From Patagioenas fasciata (Eukaryota; Chordata; Aves; Columbiformes; Columbidae), in the NCBI RefSeq assembly GCF_037038585.1, contig NC_092560.1, positions 83,800,049 through 83,864,048 of the forward strand: a stretch of 64,000 nt of DNA, read 5' to 3'. How positions within the stretch are numbered: the first letter of the stretch is position 1; each line of letters starts with the position of its first letter. Below are positions 39,263 to 50,475 of the stretch, one piece after another. The position numbers and the translations under genes are program-made. The notes under the pieces were generated by a model, which saw only the letters and a program-made list of their open reading frames with translations, did no database searches and was not told the origin of the DNA.

Positions 39263-41422
39263 GCAAAATCCTCATCAGAATGCACCCCTGCACTGTCCCC
39301 ACAGTTACGAGTTGCATTGTGCATTGGAAAAGTTAAAAAAAACCCCAACAGACTTCACTTTTTGGGAAGCATCTCCTAAATTTAGGGTAGGAACAGCAAA
39401 TCTGGGCAAGGCCGAGGCTGCAGAGAAACAATACGGGGAATTCTTTATACCCCTCCTCACCCCAAACCGCGGTTGCCTGAGCTCCAGCATCCCAGTTCAA
39501 CCTCCCGTGATGGGGCGGTTTCACCAGGTACACCCCGCTATCTCTGATTTGAAAATAAAGCGTCACAAAATCTATTTGGAGTTTGTTTGTCCCCCATTCC
39601 CCTGTGTAACATCACCCCTTCCCTCAGCTGTAAGATCAAGCAGAATCCCCTGATGCGGGACGTACCGGCTGCCTCACGGAGACGCTTTCCAAGCTACAAA
39701 AGAAACCTGAATAAATTCAACATAACAGCTGCGTTCGGGAAGAGAAAGACCAGCCAGAGTTTTCGGGAACGCTTTTTTGCTACAATAACAAGACAGCTAG
39801 GTTAAAACATTCACCCGTCGCCAAAAATCAGCCTCATCGCAAGTTGACCGCGGCTGTCCGAGAAACTCAAGATCCCGCTCCTCGGCGCTGGATACCGAGT
39901 TGTAATTTTACGCCTCTGGGATGCTGACATTCCAACATCAATTACACAGCTCATTGCCTGCCCGGTGAGCCCATCCGGCCCAGCAGCGAACACAAAGAAT
40001 CCGGCGACTTCTGCAAAAGCATCCGGGAGGCCAAAGGGATGGGTAAAGTAACTTGACCCAGAGCTGACCCCAGTTTCAAACTAAAATCAGATCGCTTTTT
40101 ATTGCCTGATTATTGGGGTGGGTTTTTTTTCCTGGCTCTGTACTTTCTGTTCTCGGTTGTTGTGCAGCTGTTTCGCAAAGCTTTGGGATGTTTATGGCAA
40201 AGAAGACACAAAGACCTGATCTGTAAGAAGATTAAAAAAATAAGGAAAAGAGACCAATAAAATAAGGTTTCCAGGCCATGTTGTTCCACCTCTCCCAATT
40301 AATACAAACCGGCACACCAGCCCAAAGCAAGAAATGACACAAGACTTGGACCAAACCTCAAGGCAAATCTGGTTGATTGTCTCTTTTCTTCCTTTCCATA
40401 TGGCTTTCCATATCCTGTTTTGAGCTGAAAACACATGTATCCTACAGAATTATGAAGGGAAAGGCCACATTCATAGCTGGAGCTAAGCACGTCTACTGAG
40501 ACAATCTTAACTCTCATGCCATAAAGTCCACAGATGTTAATGAGAAGATGATCCTTGCTCTGCAAAGAAACAGCCAAACCTTTCAGTTCTTTAAATAACC
40601 CGTTGAAACACCCATGGAAAAGCTGGATGATGTGTTTGCAATGGAGAGGACTTCCATGACAGATTGGATAATAGAGCTTGAAATTGGCTCTACATTTCAG
40701 AACGGTGGATCTGGCTGGTTTAGGGATGACTGGGGTTATAGAGAAAGCTCGCTGCTCCCTCTACAAATTCATTAGCGTTGACTTTATTGTTGAGGAACAT
40801 GAATCCTCATGATACTCATCACCAACCCTCACCACTGTGAATAACGCTGGAGCACAAACCAAGGGAATTCGGGAGCGAGAGCAGCACAATTCTCCTTTCC
40901 ATGAGCAGGCGAGGCTGCAACCCTCACGCCAATAACTAAATTAAAGCGCAACAAAATCAACCCATGGCCGAAGATTAACAGCTTTGCCTTAATCGTGCTC
41001 CACGAGTCCGTGACGGAGACAAATCCCAGACGCCTTGACCTCGGGTAACTGCTCAGCACGCACCAGATGGGCGCACGGGCTTCTCTTCTGAGCAGTTTTC
41101 ATGCACGCAAAAGTAGTCGAAGGGCTTCTTTTGCTTACTGAAGCTTTCTTCGGCTTGTTCAGCCTGGTCTAACATAGCTTACACCTCCGTCCTCATATAA
41201 TATGCTGGAAAGCGAAGGAAATTACAAATTAAAACAGAGAGAAGGAGTCTCCTAATAGCTGTTACGGGAGAAATTCTATTCCCAGGAAAGAAGCAGCACG
41301 TTTGGACGCTGTATGTATTTCCCGTAATGATTTCCGTAAGAAAGCTGCTAATGTTCCCTGCTTTTGCTTTTCTGTGGTTGCTCCAGAGTCCTCGTCTCAA
41401 GAGCTCTGACCCATTTTTTGTA
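39263..41422. other. Intergenic DNA, nothing recognised
   Basis: About 2.2 kb without a gene or clear repeat. Short open frames are unsupported. Confidence 0.4.
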
Positions 41423-41625
41423 GAACCATCTTGGTTGGAAAAGCCCCTCAAGGTCATTGAGTTCAACCATAACCCACCCCTGGCTCTTACCCACGTCCGT
41501 AAGAACCTCATCTGTGTGTCTGTCCAACCCCTCCAGGGATGGTGACTCCAGCACTGCCCTGGGCAGCCTGTTCCAATGCCCCACAGCCCTTTGGGGAAGA
41601 AATCGTTCCCCAGATCCAACCTCAG
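41423..41625 (-). mobile_element. CR1 LINE 3' fragment
   Basis: GTAGAACCATCTTGGTTGG...CCAACCCCTCCAGGGATGG...GCCCTGGGCAGCCTGTTCC...CAACCTC: antisense CR1 end. Confidence 0.9.
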
Positions 41626-42127
41626 AAAGCAAAAAGGTTGAACTTATATTTTTTAATACTAGTTGAAACTCTTCAGGTATCTAATGGGTCAATGCTTCTC
41701 TAATTTATTTGTAATATAACGATTAAAGCTTAAAGAGGAAAACAATGCAAAATAAGCTCTCTTCTAGTCTACTTTCCTTCAGTACTCGGGAGCTAGAGAG
41801 GACAATAAGTGGGTCATACATACACAAATGTGTATATAGAATTGTAATCTTGATATATGTAATTTTTAAAAGAATTATTAATGATAACAAGAAGGGGAGA
41901 TGCATTAAATTATTTTTTTAAGCCCTTTCTGATGGCTTGGGATCTGAAAATAACTGGTGACTGAGTTATGCTGGTACATGGCAGGTTACTTTTTAGTGCA
42001 AGAATAACGGAAGGTAGTGCAAGAATAACGTAAGGTAGTGCTGTGGTTTTGCATGGCATTTAAAAATAGCCGAGTAACGAATGCTTCGTGATTTATTATA
42101 GTATTTTATATTGTGTCCTTTAGTATT

Positions 42128-42172
42128 GGGCAGTATTAGAGTATTAGTATTAGTATTAGTATTGGTATTAGA
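42128..42172 (+). repeat. (TATTAG)n microsatellite
   Basis: Imperfect hexamer run AGTATTAGTATTAGTATTGGTATTAG directly beside a CR1 fragment. Confidence 0.85.
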
Positions 42173-42173
42173 A

Positions 42174-42373
42174 AGCAATTCTTTGCAGAGAGAGTGGTCA
42201 GGCATTGGAATGGCTGCCCAGGGAGGTGCTGGACTCACCATCCCTGGAGGTTTTTAACCTGAGATTGGCCATGGCACTTAGTGCCATGATCTGGTCAATG
42301 GACTGGAGTTGGCCCAAGGGTTGGACTGGATGATCTCTGAGGTCTTTTCCAACCCAGTCCATTCTGTGATTCA
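42174..42373 (+). mobile_element. CR1 LINE 3' fragment
   Basis: AGAGTGGTCAGGCATTGGAATGGCTGCCCAGG...GATCTCTGAGGTCTTTTCC...TTCTGTGATTC: sense-strand CR1 end of a subfamily with the GGCACTTAGTGCCATG box. Confidence 0.85.
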
Positions 42374-42500
42374 ACCTCTCCCGGTGCAACTTGAGGCCGT
42401 TTCCTCTCATCCCGTCGCTTGTTCCTGGGGAGCAGAGCCCGACCCCCGATGGCTCCAACCTCCCTTCAGGCAGTTCAGAAAGCGAGGAGGTTCCCTTTGA
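42374..42500 (-). mobile_element. CR1 LINE internal fragment in opposite orientation
   Basis: CCGGTGCAACTTGAGGCCGTTTCC...CTCCAACCTCCCTTCAGGCAG is antisense CR1 from just upstream of the usual tail. It abuts the sense fragment ending at 42373. Confidence 0.75.
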
Positions 42501-42520
42501 AATCTGCAGGAGTTTTTCCT

Positions 42521-43595
42521 CCAATTTCAGGGTTTGGTGGGTTTTAACCCACAGGGAGATGCGGCTCTAGGAAGGCGACAGAAGCCGCCGCGTTGCCGAA
42601 ACACCTCGGCGACAAGGATGCGCCGCACTTCACAAGGCTGGTTACAAAAGGTGCAAGCTCAGAAAATTAAACTTCATACACATTTTTTAGTCCTTTTTCC
42701 TCTTCCCATCACCTTCATTCACTGACCCAAATTCCTGTCTGAAGTCCAAGCCACACGCTGCCTCCGAGCCAGCTCCAGCAACAACATCCAACCCTGACCT
42801 CGACCCATTCCGCGTTCCAACAGCTACTTAACAGGACACGGTGAACTTTCTATCTAGCGCATCTTCCCGAAGCTGAGCCAAAAGAAGCTCCGGTTTTGCA
42901 GTTCGAGCCAAAGATTCTCGATTACCTTCTGCTGCTCTGTAATAGGATTCGAGGGTTCAAGTCGTTTCCCCTTCCGCGCTGGAAGAACGTGAGAAATAAG
43001 TGGAGAAAACCTGCCAACTACATGGGAGAAGCAATGAACCTGATTGAATAAATGAAACGCTGTCAAACAATCGAGAAAAAACAAAAAAAGGAAGAATAAA
43101 AACCCCCAAACTTATCTGTGTTTCATCCTCTTCCAGTCCTCTTACAAGTTATTAAGTGGGGGAAGGCAAGAACAAAATCAAATAGACTTATGATATTTAA
43201 ATAGATCTCCTGAAGAGAATGATCACTGATATTGGAAATAACTGGGATAGGAGAAATCAGCCAGAAAAAATATTCTATTCTTCCACTTATACCTAAATAG
43301 TGTGTTAAAAAGAAGAAGAAAAATTGATGAAGACCATGTTAATTCCAATTACACCCTGTACAGGCCACTGGAGCCTAAGCCAAGCCCTGCCCATCATCAT
43401 CAGTTTCCATAAGGAGAATAACTTTATTAGTTAATTCTTCACAATCACAACCCCTCTCACCCTGTAGCTTGTGAAAATCACCCTGCACCCACATTTCTGC
43501 ACCCACATCCCAGGGGTGGCTTCCACCCATGAGCCACTACCAGTAGATCCGTATCTGTTTTCCTTATTGGTTTTTATGCCAAGCTTTAGAAGAAT
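42521..43595. other. Intergenic DNA, nothing recognised
   Basis: No gene, CpG island or CR1 tail is visible. Confidence 0.4.
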
Positions 43596-43599
43596 TGGC

Positions 43600-43677
43600 C
43601 CCTTCCACCCCTTTCTGGAGAGAAATATTTCCTAATATCCAAGCTAAACCTCTTCTGGTGCAACTTGAGGCCATCCC
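43600..43677 (-). mobile_element. CR1 LINE internal fragment
   Basis: TTTCCTAATATCCAAGCTAAACCTCTTCTGGTGCAACTTGAGGCCAT: antisense CR1, short. Confidence 0.7.
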
Positions 43678-44400
43678 GAATGTCAAAGGTGTTTACAGGG
43701 CTCCATCCTTAACATCTTCATGGATGCTTGAGCATCCCGAAGGAACCGCCACTACTCAAGAGGTGCCTTTCCTGGGAATTCTGAGACAAATTGGGATTGC
43801 AGCTGGTTTGGGAATTCGAGGTGAAGGATGGTGTGGTCCCCCAGCCAAACTCCTGGGGAATATTTATGATACTCACTCTATTAATTTGATTTCTCCATCA
43901 GGATAAAGCCACTTGCAGCACCTTCTTTACACCCGCTCCAGACCCGACATCTGCTCGCTGTCCGGGGCAATCAGGGGCTGATTTACCCCTAAGGAGATGG
44001 GCACACAAGCATGTGTTTGTAAACCAAGAATGATTTATTCCTCTTATTTATTCAGAAGGCACACCACGTCAACCCCATTCAGCACGCCTTTTATTTATTA
44101 TTTCATTCCTGCGCTTCGAACAAAGGCGCGCATTGTTCGACCCCACGGCTGACAAACAGAAACTGGTTATTTATTGATTTTTTTACATTCCCGCTGCGTT
44201 GTTTTCCCCCCAGTTTTGCCGAATCAGCTTTTCACTTTTGCATTTTAAAAGCTTTTTGATTTAAAAAATAAAAAAGAAGCAAGAAATCTGTTTTTTCTAA
44301 TCCCACTGAGTTACCTCCTTATTACGTGGGTTTGACGGCGTTTTGTTGCTCCAACAAACCAGAGGCTGTTTGTGCCAGTTCACCCAGATCCTTCTGCCTG
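43678..44400. other. Intergenic DNA, nothing recognised
   Basis: AT-rich unique-looking sequence between a CR1 fragment and the (TCCCA)n block. Confidence 0.4.
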
Positions 44401-44662
44401 GAACATCCCATTCCATCCCATCCCATCCCATCCCATCCCATCCCATCCCATCCCATCCCATCCCATCCCATCCCCTCCCGTCCCATTCCACCCCATCCCA
44501 TCCCGTCCCGTCCCGTCCCGTCCCATCCCATCCCATCCCATCCCATCCCATCCCATCCCATCCCCTCCCGTCCCATTCCACCCCATCCCATCCCATCCCA
44601 TCCCGTCCCGTCCCATCCCATCCCATCCCATCCCATCCCATCCCATCCCATCCCATCCCATC
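44401..44662 (+). repeat. (TCCCA)n pentanucleotide block
   Basis: About 52 pentamers, mostly TCCCA with interspersed TCCCG, CTCCCG and TTCCA/CCCCA variants. A longer motif (CCCCTCCCGTCCCATTCCACC) occurs twice, near 44471 and 44561, showing internal duplication of a ~90-bp block. The minus strand is G-rich (TGGGA)n. Confidence 0.97.
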
Positions 44663-45312
44663 GCTTTAAAGTGACTGAGCTCAAGAAACAAAGCAAAGGG
44701 TTGAGACTGATCTTGGGCACATACTGATGTAGCCTTTTCATCCTGATTCGGGGGAAGAAAACCAAAAAATGGTTAACACGGAGCTGTTGGGTCTCAGTGG
44801 GTTGCAGATTTTAGGAGCTGTTGAATTGAATTTTGCTCTAAATGGATCCACCGCCCCATGGCAAAAAGGTCCGGGGAACAGCACAGGAAAAGGAAAAAAC
44901 CAAATTAAATCTCCTAGTGCTCGTTAAACTGCAAATGGTCTCTGTACCCGTTGCAATTAGAGCTGACCTATTGCAAAATACGCACCAAGCATCTCGCTAC
45001 TGGACTCCTGTTGAACTATCCAGACTCCCTGGAGATGATGCTGAAGCAATCGCAGATATAATATTTTCACTGGCTGACCCCAAAAAGGGTCTCTGGTTAT
45101 AGCACAGAATAGAAAAGTAGATCCAAGGTTGGTCATCAGCACTGATATTTAAGGACAACCTCAAGGTCACAGAGCAGCCCAGACATACAAAATGTGCTAC
45201 AAATCACTCAGCAAATGGCCAAAACTGGATTATGAGGTTGCTGGTCTCTGTTCCTGCAGGATGCTCAAAGCTGACACAGGTGTTCAGGTCTTGAGCCCAG
45301 AAATAGGACAAG
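44663..45312. other. Intergenic DNA, nothing recognised
   Basis: No gene or clear repeat is visible. Confidence 0.4.
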
Positions 45313-45530
45313 AGGGGAGGTTGAGGTTGGATCTTGGGGACAATTTGTTCCCCAAAGGGCTGTGGGGCATTGGAACAGGCTGCCCAGGGCAGTGCTGGAG
45401 TCACCATCCCTGGAGGGGTTGAACAGACACAGAGATGAGGTTCTTATGGACGTGGGGCAGTGCCAGGGGTGGGTGAATGGTTGGTCTCAATCTTGAGGGT
45501 CTCTTCCAACCAGAATGATTCTGTCACTCA
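45313..45530 (+). mobile_element. CR1 LINE 3' fragment
   Basis: GGGAGGTTGAGGTTGGATC to CTTCCAACCAGAATGATTCTGTC: sense-strand CR1 end. Confidence 0.9.
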
Positions 45531-45589
45531 GGTCACAAAAAGCTTATGTTGAGAATGGGAATTCATCCCATGAGGTTGGGTACCCCTGA

Positions 45590-45672
45590 GGGAACACCTG
45601 GGTGTCTTCCAGGGCTGGGTTAACAGTTGGACTCGATCTTAAAGGTCGTTTCCAACCAAATGATTCCATGAT
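45590..45672 (+). mobile_element. CR1 LINE tail
   Basis: GGTTAACAGTTGGACTCGATCTTAAAGGTCGTTTCCAACC...TGATTCCATGATT: short sense-strand CR1 end 60 bp after the previous copy. Confidence 0.78.
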
Positions 45673-46954
45673 TTATGACGAATCTCTCAACAGCATGCCC
45701 ATAACTCGCTGTTCTCATGACCTACCGTCCACAATTACAGGTGAAACTGCTTCAGGTCTGGACATGAGCTGACGTGGAGGCTTGGGAGGTGGGAAAGGAT
45801 GGTACCAGCAACCCAGTCTGGTCAAAGGTGATTTTCAAGGGTGAAATCTATTTAAAGACATTTATGCTGGTCCCATTTTGAGTTTTTGGTTTCTTTCCTT
45901 GAGCTGAAATTCTGAAAGCCTGAGACAATTATAACGCAGATCCACAGCAACCATGGGGTGATGTTGTGGGGTATATGAAGACTACCAAGGGACATCTTAT
46001 GACACGCAAGTGTGACCCCATCTATCCATGTAACAATCCTCTATACAGGTTATAATAAGCAGAAATACAGTCCCTCTCAACTATATGATGTCAAGGACCA
46101 GCGTTGACCAAGGGACACGCTCATTTTGGCAAATAGAGCCTTTTTCAGCAGTAGGAACATGTTACGAGAGCTCCTACCTCATTGAAGTCTGCAGAAGATG
46201 TTGGGTCATCAAGAAGCAGCTTTCAATTCCCAGCTTCTGGTTGCAATCTGGTCCCCAGTGTGTTATTTGCACCCTCAAGGGAACACACCAGAAGGGATTT
46301 CAGCAGCAATATTGTCTTTATTAGCTCTGTAAAGCTGCAGACAACCTCACACCAGCTACTGAAGGAAAAACAACTTGAAAGAAGAAAGACATGAAAGAGT
46401 TTCAAAGCAGAATTTGTGCAGTAAGAGCACAGATAAAGCACTTTGCCCATGACAACATGTCGGGTCTTATCCATATTGGCCTTTATGGTTGAGTTCAGGG
46501 TCCTAAAAGAACTCAACTGAGTATTTCCAAGGTGTTCAGGTGCCAAAGGAAGCAGGTGAGAACTGAACGTGTTCTCCTGAAAGGTTCTTTTCAAAGGATG
46601 CGCCCGGGCGTGCAGAAAACGTGCCCCCCCGGCTTGTCTCTTTACGATCTCCCTTTTGTATCCATCATCTGCTGTTATCATGTCCCTTATTATTCAAAAC
46701 ATCTCAAAAACAAGTCTAACACGGCGATACTCCCTGCAAAGATGCCCTTCCTAGAGCAGAGGAGACCACGCCATACCTAAACCCAAGGCCCCAGACCAGT
46801 TCTCCAGCATGTTTGCAAGTGCTCCTGCCAGAACTTGGTGTTTTTATGGACCTTGTGGTTGCTGTTTTCACTTGTCAGGAGACAAGAAACACAGGTTTTG
46901 CACAGGAGTTTCTACATACACAGGAATTTCAGTCCTGGAGTACCTCAGATTTCT
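45673..46954. other. Intergenic DNA, nothing recognised
   Basis: About 1.3 kb with only unsupported open frames. Confidence 0.4.
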
Positions 46955-46959
46955 AGATC

Positions 46960-47283
46960 GATAGATAAGAGGCGGAGGAGAGATCTTCTCGCTCTCTACA
47001 ACTGCTTGGTCTCTTCTCCCAAGGAGCAAGCACCAGGATGAGAGGAAACAGCATCAAATTGCACCAGGGGAGGTTGAGGTTGGATGTGGGGAACAATTTC
47101 TTCCCCAAAGGGCTGTGGGGCATTGGAACAGGCTGCCCAGGGCAGTGCTGGAGTCACCATCCCTGGAGGGGTTGGAAATACACGGAGATGAGGTTCTCAG
47201 GGACATGGGGCAGTGCCAGGGGTGGGTTAATGGTTGGACTCGATGATCCTGATGGTCTCTTCCAACCCAAATGATTCTGTGAT
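46960..47283 (+). mobile_element. CR1 LINE 3' fragment
   Basis: Starts in GAGATCTTCTCGCTCTCTACAAC, includes CACCAGGGGAGGTTGAGG, and ends TTCCAACCCAAATGATTCTGTGAT. Confidence 0.9.
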
Positions 47284-47526
47284 AAATCCTCTTCTCAAGT
47301 CCATGCTCATTTGCACATGGCCTGGAATGCATCTCAACCTTTCCTTGACCTTTTTCTTGGGCCTCCTTGAAATAGTTGGCCCAAATACAGCGAGAAGACA
47401 CTGAGGCAGATCTCAGACTACTGTAAGCTCTGCCCTTGGTGTGAAAAACAGTGAGTTCAGGTTATTAAAACAGAGCTCTGAGTTCCAAGAGTCTCACGAG
47501 GTGAGGAGCGCCTCTTACCATGTGCT

Positions 47527-47792
47527 TGTCATAAGACAAGGGGTGATGGTTTTAAACTAAAGGAGGGAGATTCAGGCTGGACATGAGGAAGGAATTGTTG
47601 TCCCTGAGGGTGGTGAGAGCCTGGCCCAGGTTGGGCAGAGAGGTGGTGGCTGAACCATCCCTGGAGACATCCCAGGCCAGGCTGGACGGGGCTCTGAGCA
47701 ACCTGAGCTGGTGAAGATGTCCCTGTCATGGCAGGGGGGGCACTGGGGGAGCTGGGAAGGTCCCTTCAACCCAAACTACTCTATGATTCTGT
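47527..47792 (+). mobile_element. CR1 LINE 3' fragment in the right inverted-repeat arm
   Basis: GACAAGGGGTGATGGTTTTAAAC...CAGGCCAGGCTGGACGG...CTACTCTATGATTCTGTTC: sense-strand CR1 end whose 3' junction is shared with the copy at 27.13 kb. Confidence 0.86.
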
Positions 47793-48446
47793 TCTAAATT
47801 ATCAACATCCTATGGAGTATGGTCTGTGGAGCTGGAATATCCATTTATCATTATATGCAAAGGTGAAAAAGCAATTACACCAATGACCCCTCTGCAGTTT
47901 CTACATTGAGGTCTTGATCTCTTTTACCTTAAAATTAAAACAAATAAACAACAAAAAAACCCCACAACAACAAAAAACACGCATTCAACTCTTCAGGTCT
48001 TACAACAACAAAATTTTAGATCCAACTTAAATGCCTAAGGTGAAATTCTACATCCAACTTAAACACCCAAGATAAGGATGTAATACCTGGCTTTTTGGAA
48101 TTGAATCAAGGCTGCTCCATCTCACCCAGATTACGGCCCACTTAAAATCTTTGAGTAGTGGGAACAGCACTGAAAGCTTTATCAGTTCCCATATAGCACA
48201 GGTACCTTTCCAAAGTCAGCATCTTACATCGATGTGTTGCTTTTATCTACCAAACCCATCATCTCCCTAAAAGCACGAATAGAAATCTGCACAACGTTAA
48301 TGGTGACAAAACCTCGCTCTGCATTTTGAACACGAGAACCTTTCCCAATGGCTCAGTCCGGATCGATCCTGCTTCAGCATCACAAGAGAAATAAATCACT
48401 TTTCTCTTTATTTAACCATTTTACCCACTGCTATTGCTGGTTATTT
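47527..48446. repeat. Right arm of the inverted repeat flanking LIPG
   Basis: Reverse complement of 26470-27386. It begins with a CR1 3' fragment on the plus strand (47527-47792) and continues through about 650 bp of non-CR1 sequence almost identical to the left arm. Similarity fades after TTACCCACTGCTATTG...GGTTATT near 48446. Confidence 0.93.
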
Positions 48447-49552
48447 ATCACTGGTAGGTATGATCGTCTCTTCGTTAGGCCACTGAACTGGCCCACATTG
48501 GTAAAAGACTGGGAGTGGGAGCAAAACTACTGGTTTTCCATAGTAAAGAAAACAGGGGAAGAGAAAACAAGATATTAGTTATTAAAATAATTGCTGATAT
48601 GCGGTAAAAAAGGAAAAATATTGAAAAATTGTGTCAGATGCTGTGGCATCTGAACCCCATTTGCTACCAAGGAGAACAAGATAACAAACATTTTACTTTG
48701 CCTCTCTTAAGCCAATTTTGCTTTGTTTCAAACCCGCTTTCCAGAGCCTGATTCTGCAATATGATCTTTTTCTTGAGCAGGTTGAAGGATAATCCATTTC
48801 TTCTCTCATCTGGAAACACCTTCCGACACCACACTCTGCATTTACGGAGCATCTTTAATCTTGGCTGAAGTGTTTATGGACCACGGGCCTCATCGCGCTT
48901 CCAGCTGCATCTGGTTGGGAGAGAGGTGAATTAAAGAAAAATCACTGTAATGTGTGCAACATCAAAACAAGAATTAGCTCCATATGAAGCCCATTTGGCT
49001 CTGGCAGGGCCCATTTGTGTTCCCCTCTGTTTTTCTTTGTTCCTGCTGCTCGGCATAAAGAGAAGATAAAGAGGAGGCTGTAGATCACGTTGCATAATAA
49101 AGCACAATTTCTTGCAGGGGATTTAATTTTAGTAGAAAAGACAGTAGATCTTGGAGGTCTCAAAATAGATCAAAATCCCATTTTCTCAATATCCACTGAA
49201 GAATGAATGACTTCCCCAAGGATTGCGTGGCATCGAGCAGCAACATGAAGCGTGGGAAGGGAAAATTAAGGTGTAGAAAGTGATCAGTCAGGTCACAAAT
49301 CTCAATAAATATCTATGTACCAAAGCACGGGTTAAATTATCTCCCCAGGGAAGCAAAGCCTCCCTCCAGCCAGGCTCAAGAGCTTGAGGTCTGCCCATCA
49401 ATGGAGATCCCGTATAACACTGAGATAACATGCAACGTTCCTGAAACAAAGTCTTTGAGAACTATTAAAATTGGGAAAGAACTCCTTCCAATTCGAAGTA
49501 CTAGGTCAGGAGAAGGCTCAGTGACCTGATGGAACCTGCTGTAGAGATATAT
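48447..49552. other. Intergenic DNA, nothing recognised
   Basis: No gene or recognisable repeat. Confidence 0.4.
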
Positions 49553-49667
49553 CATAGAATCACCACCCTCAGGGGCAACGATTTCTTCCTCATGTCCAAC
49601 CTGAATCTCCCTCCTTGAGTTTAAAACCATCGCCCCTTCTATCGCAACAGGCCCTGCTCAAAAGGGT
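49553..49667 (-). mobile_element. CR1 LINE 3' fragment with internal gap
   Basis: CATAGAATCACCACCCTCAGGGG...CATGTCCAACCTGAATCTCCC...CAACAGGCCCTGCTCAAAAG: antisense CR1 lacking the middle of the usual tail. Confidence 0.75.
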
Positions 49668-49754
49668 TGGTTAAGCACATTCTTCTTCATTCTGCTGTGC
49701 CAACAGCCAAGTTTCTGGTGGGTCTGATCTGTTGGGATCTGCAGAGGTTGAACA

Positions 49755-50475
49755 GGTTCCAGTGTAAGCTGGGGAATGAGCTATTAGAGAGCAGCATAGG
49801 GGAAAGGGAGCTGGGGGTCCTGGGGCCAGCAGGGTGAGCATGAGCCAGCACTGGGCCCTTGTGGCCAGGAAGGCCAATGGTACCTGGGGTGGGTTAGAAG
49901 GGGGTGGTCAGTAGGTCAGAGAGGTTCTCCTGCCCCTCTGCTCTGCCCTGGGGAGACCACACCTGGAATCCTGTGTCCAGTTGTGGCCCCTCAGCTCCAG
50001 AAGGACAGGGAACTGCTGGAGAGAGTCCAGCGCAGCCACCAAGATGCTGAAGGGAGTGGAGCATCTCCCGGGTGAGGAAAGGCTGAGGGAGCTGGGGCTC
50101 TGGAGCTGGGCAAGAGGACACTGAGGGGTGACTATTAATGGGGATCAATATGGAAAGAGGGAGTGTCAGGAGGATGGAGCCAGGCTCTTCTGGGTGACAA
50201 CCAATGACAGGACAAGGGGTAATGGGTGCAAACTGGAACACAGGAGGTTCCACTTAAATTTGAGAAGAAACTTGTTCCTGGTGAGGGTGTCAGAGCCTGG
50301 CCCAGGCTGCCCAGGGAGGCTGTGGAGTCTCCTTCTCTGCAGACATTCAAACCCGCCTGGACACCTTCCTGTGGAACCTCAGCTGGGTGTTCCTGCTCCA
50401 TGGGGGGATTGCACTGGATGAGCTTTCCAGGTCCCTTCAATCCCTGACATTCTGGGATTCCGTTATTCTCTGATT
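49755..50475 (+). mobile_element. Longer CR1 LINE fragment, young-looking copy A
   Basis: Covers the end of the CR1 ORF2-derived region (GAGCATGAGCCAGCACTGGGC, GGCCACACC-type box) to the tail GGTCCCTTCAATCCCTGAC. Shares private features with copy B at 62.1 kb at about 97% identity. Confidence 0.88.

Noticed and set aside
44297-44765. Open frames encoding HPIPS or GMGWD repeats
   Set aside because: Translation of a pentanucleotide microsatellite in several frames; not a gene.
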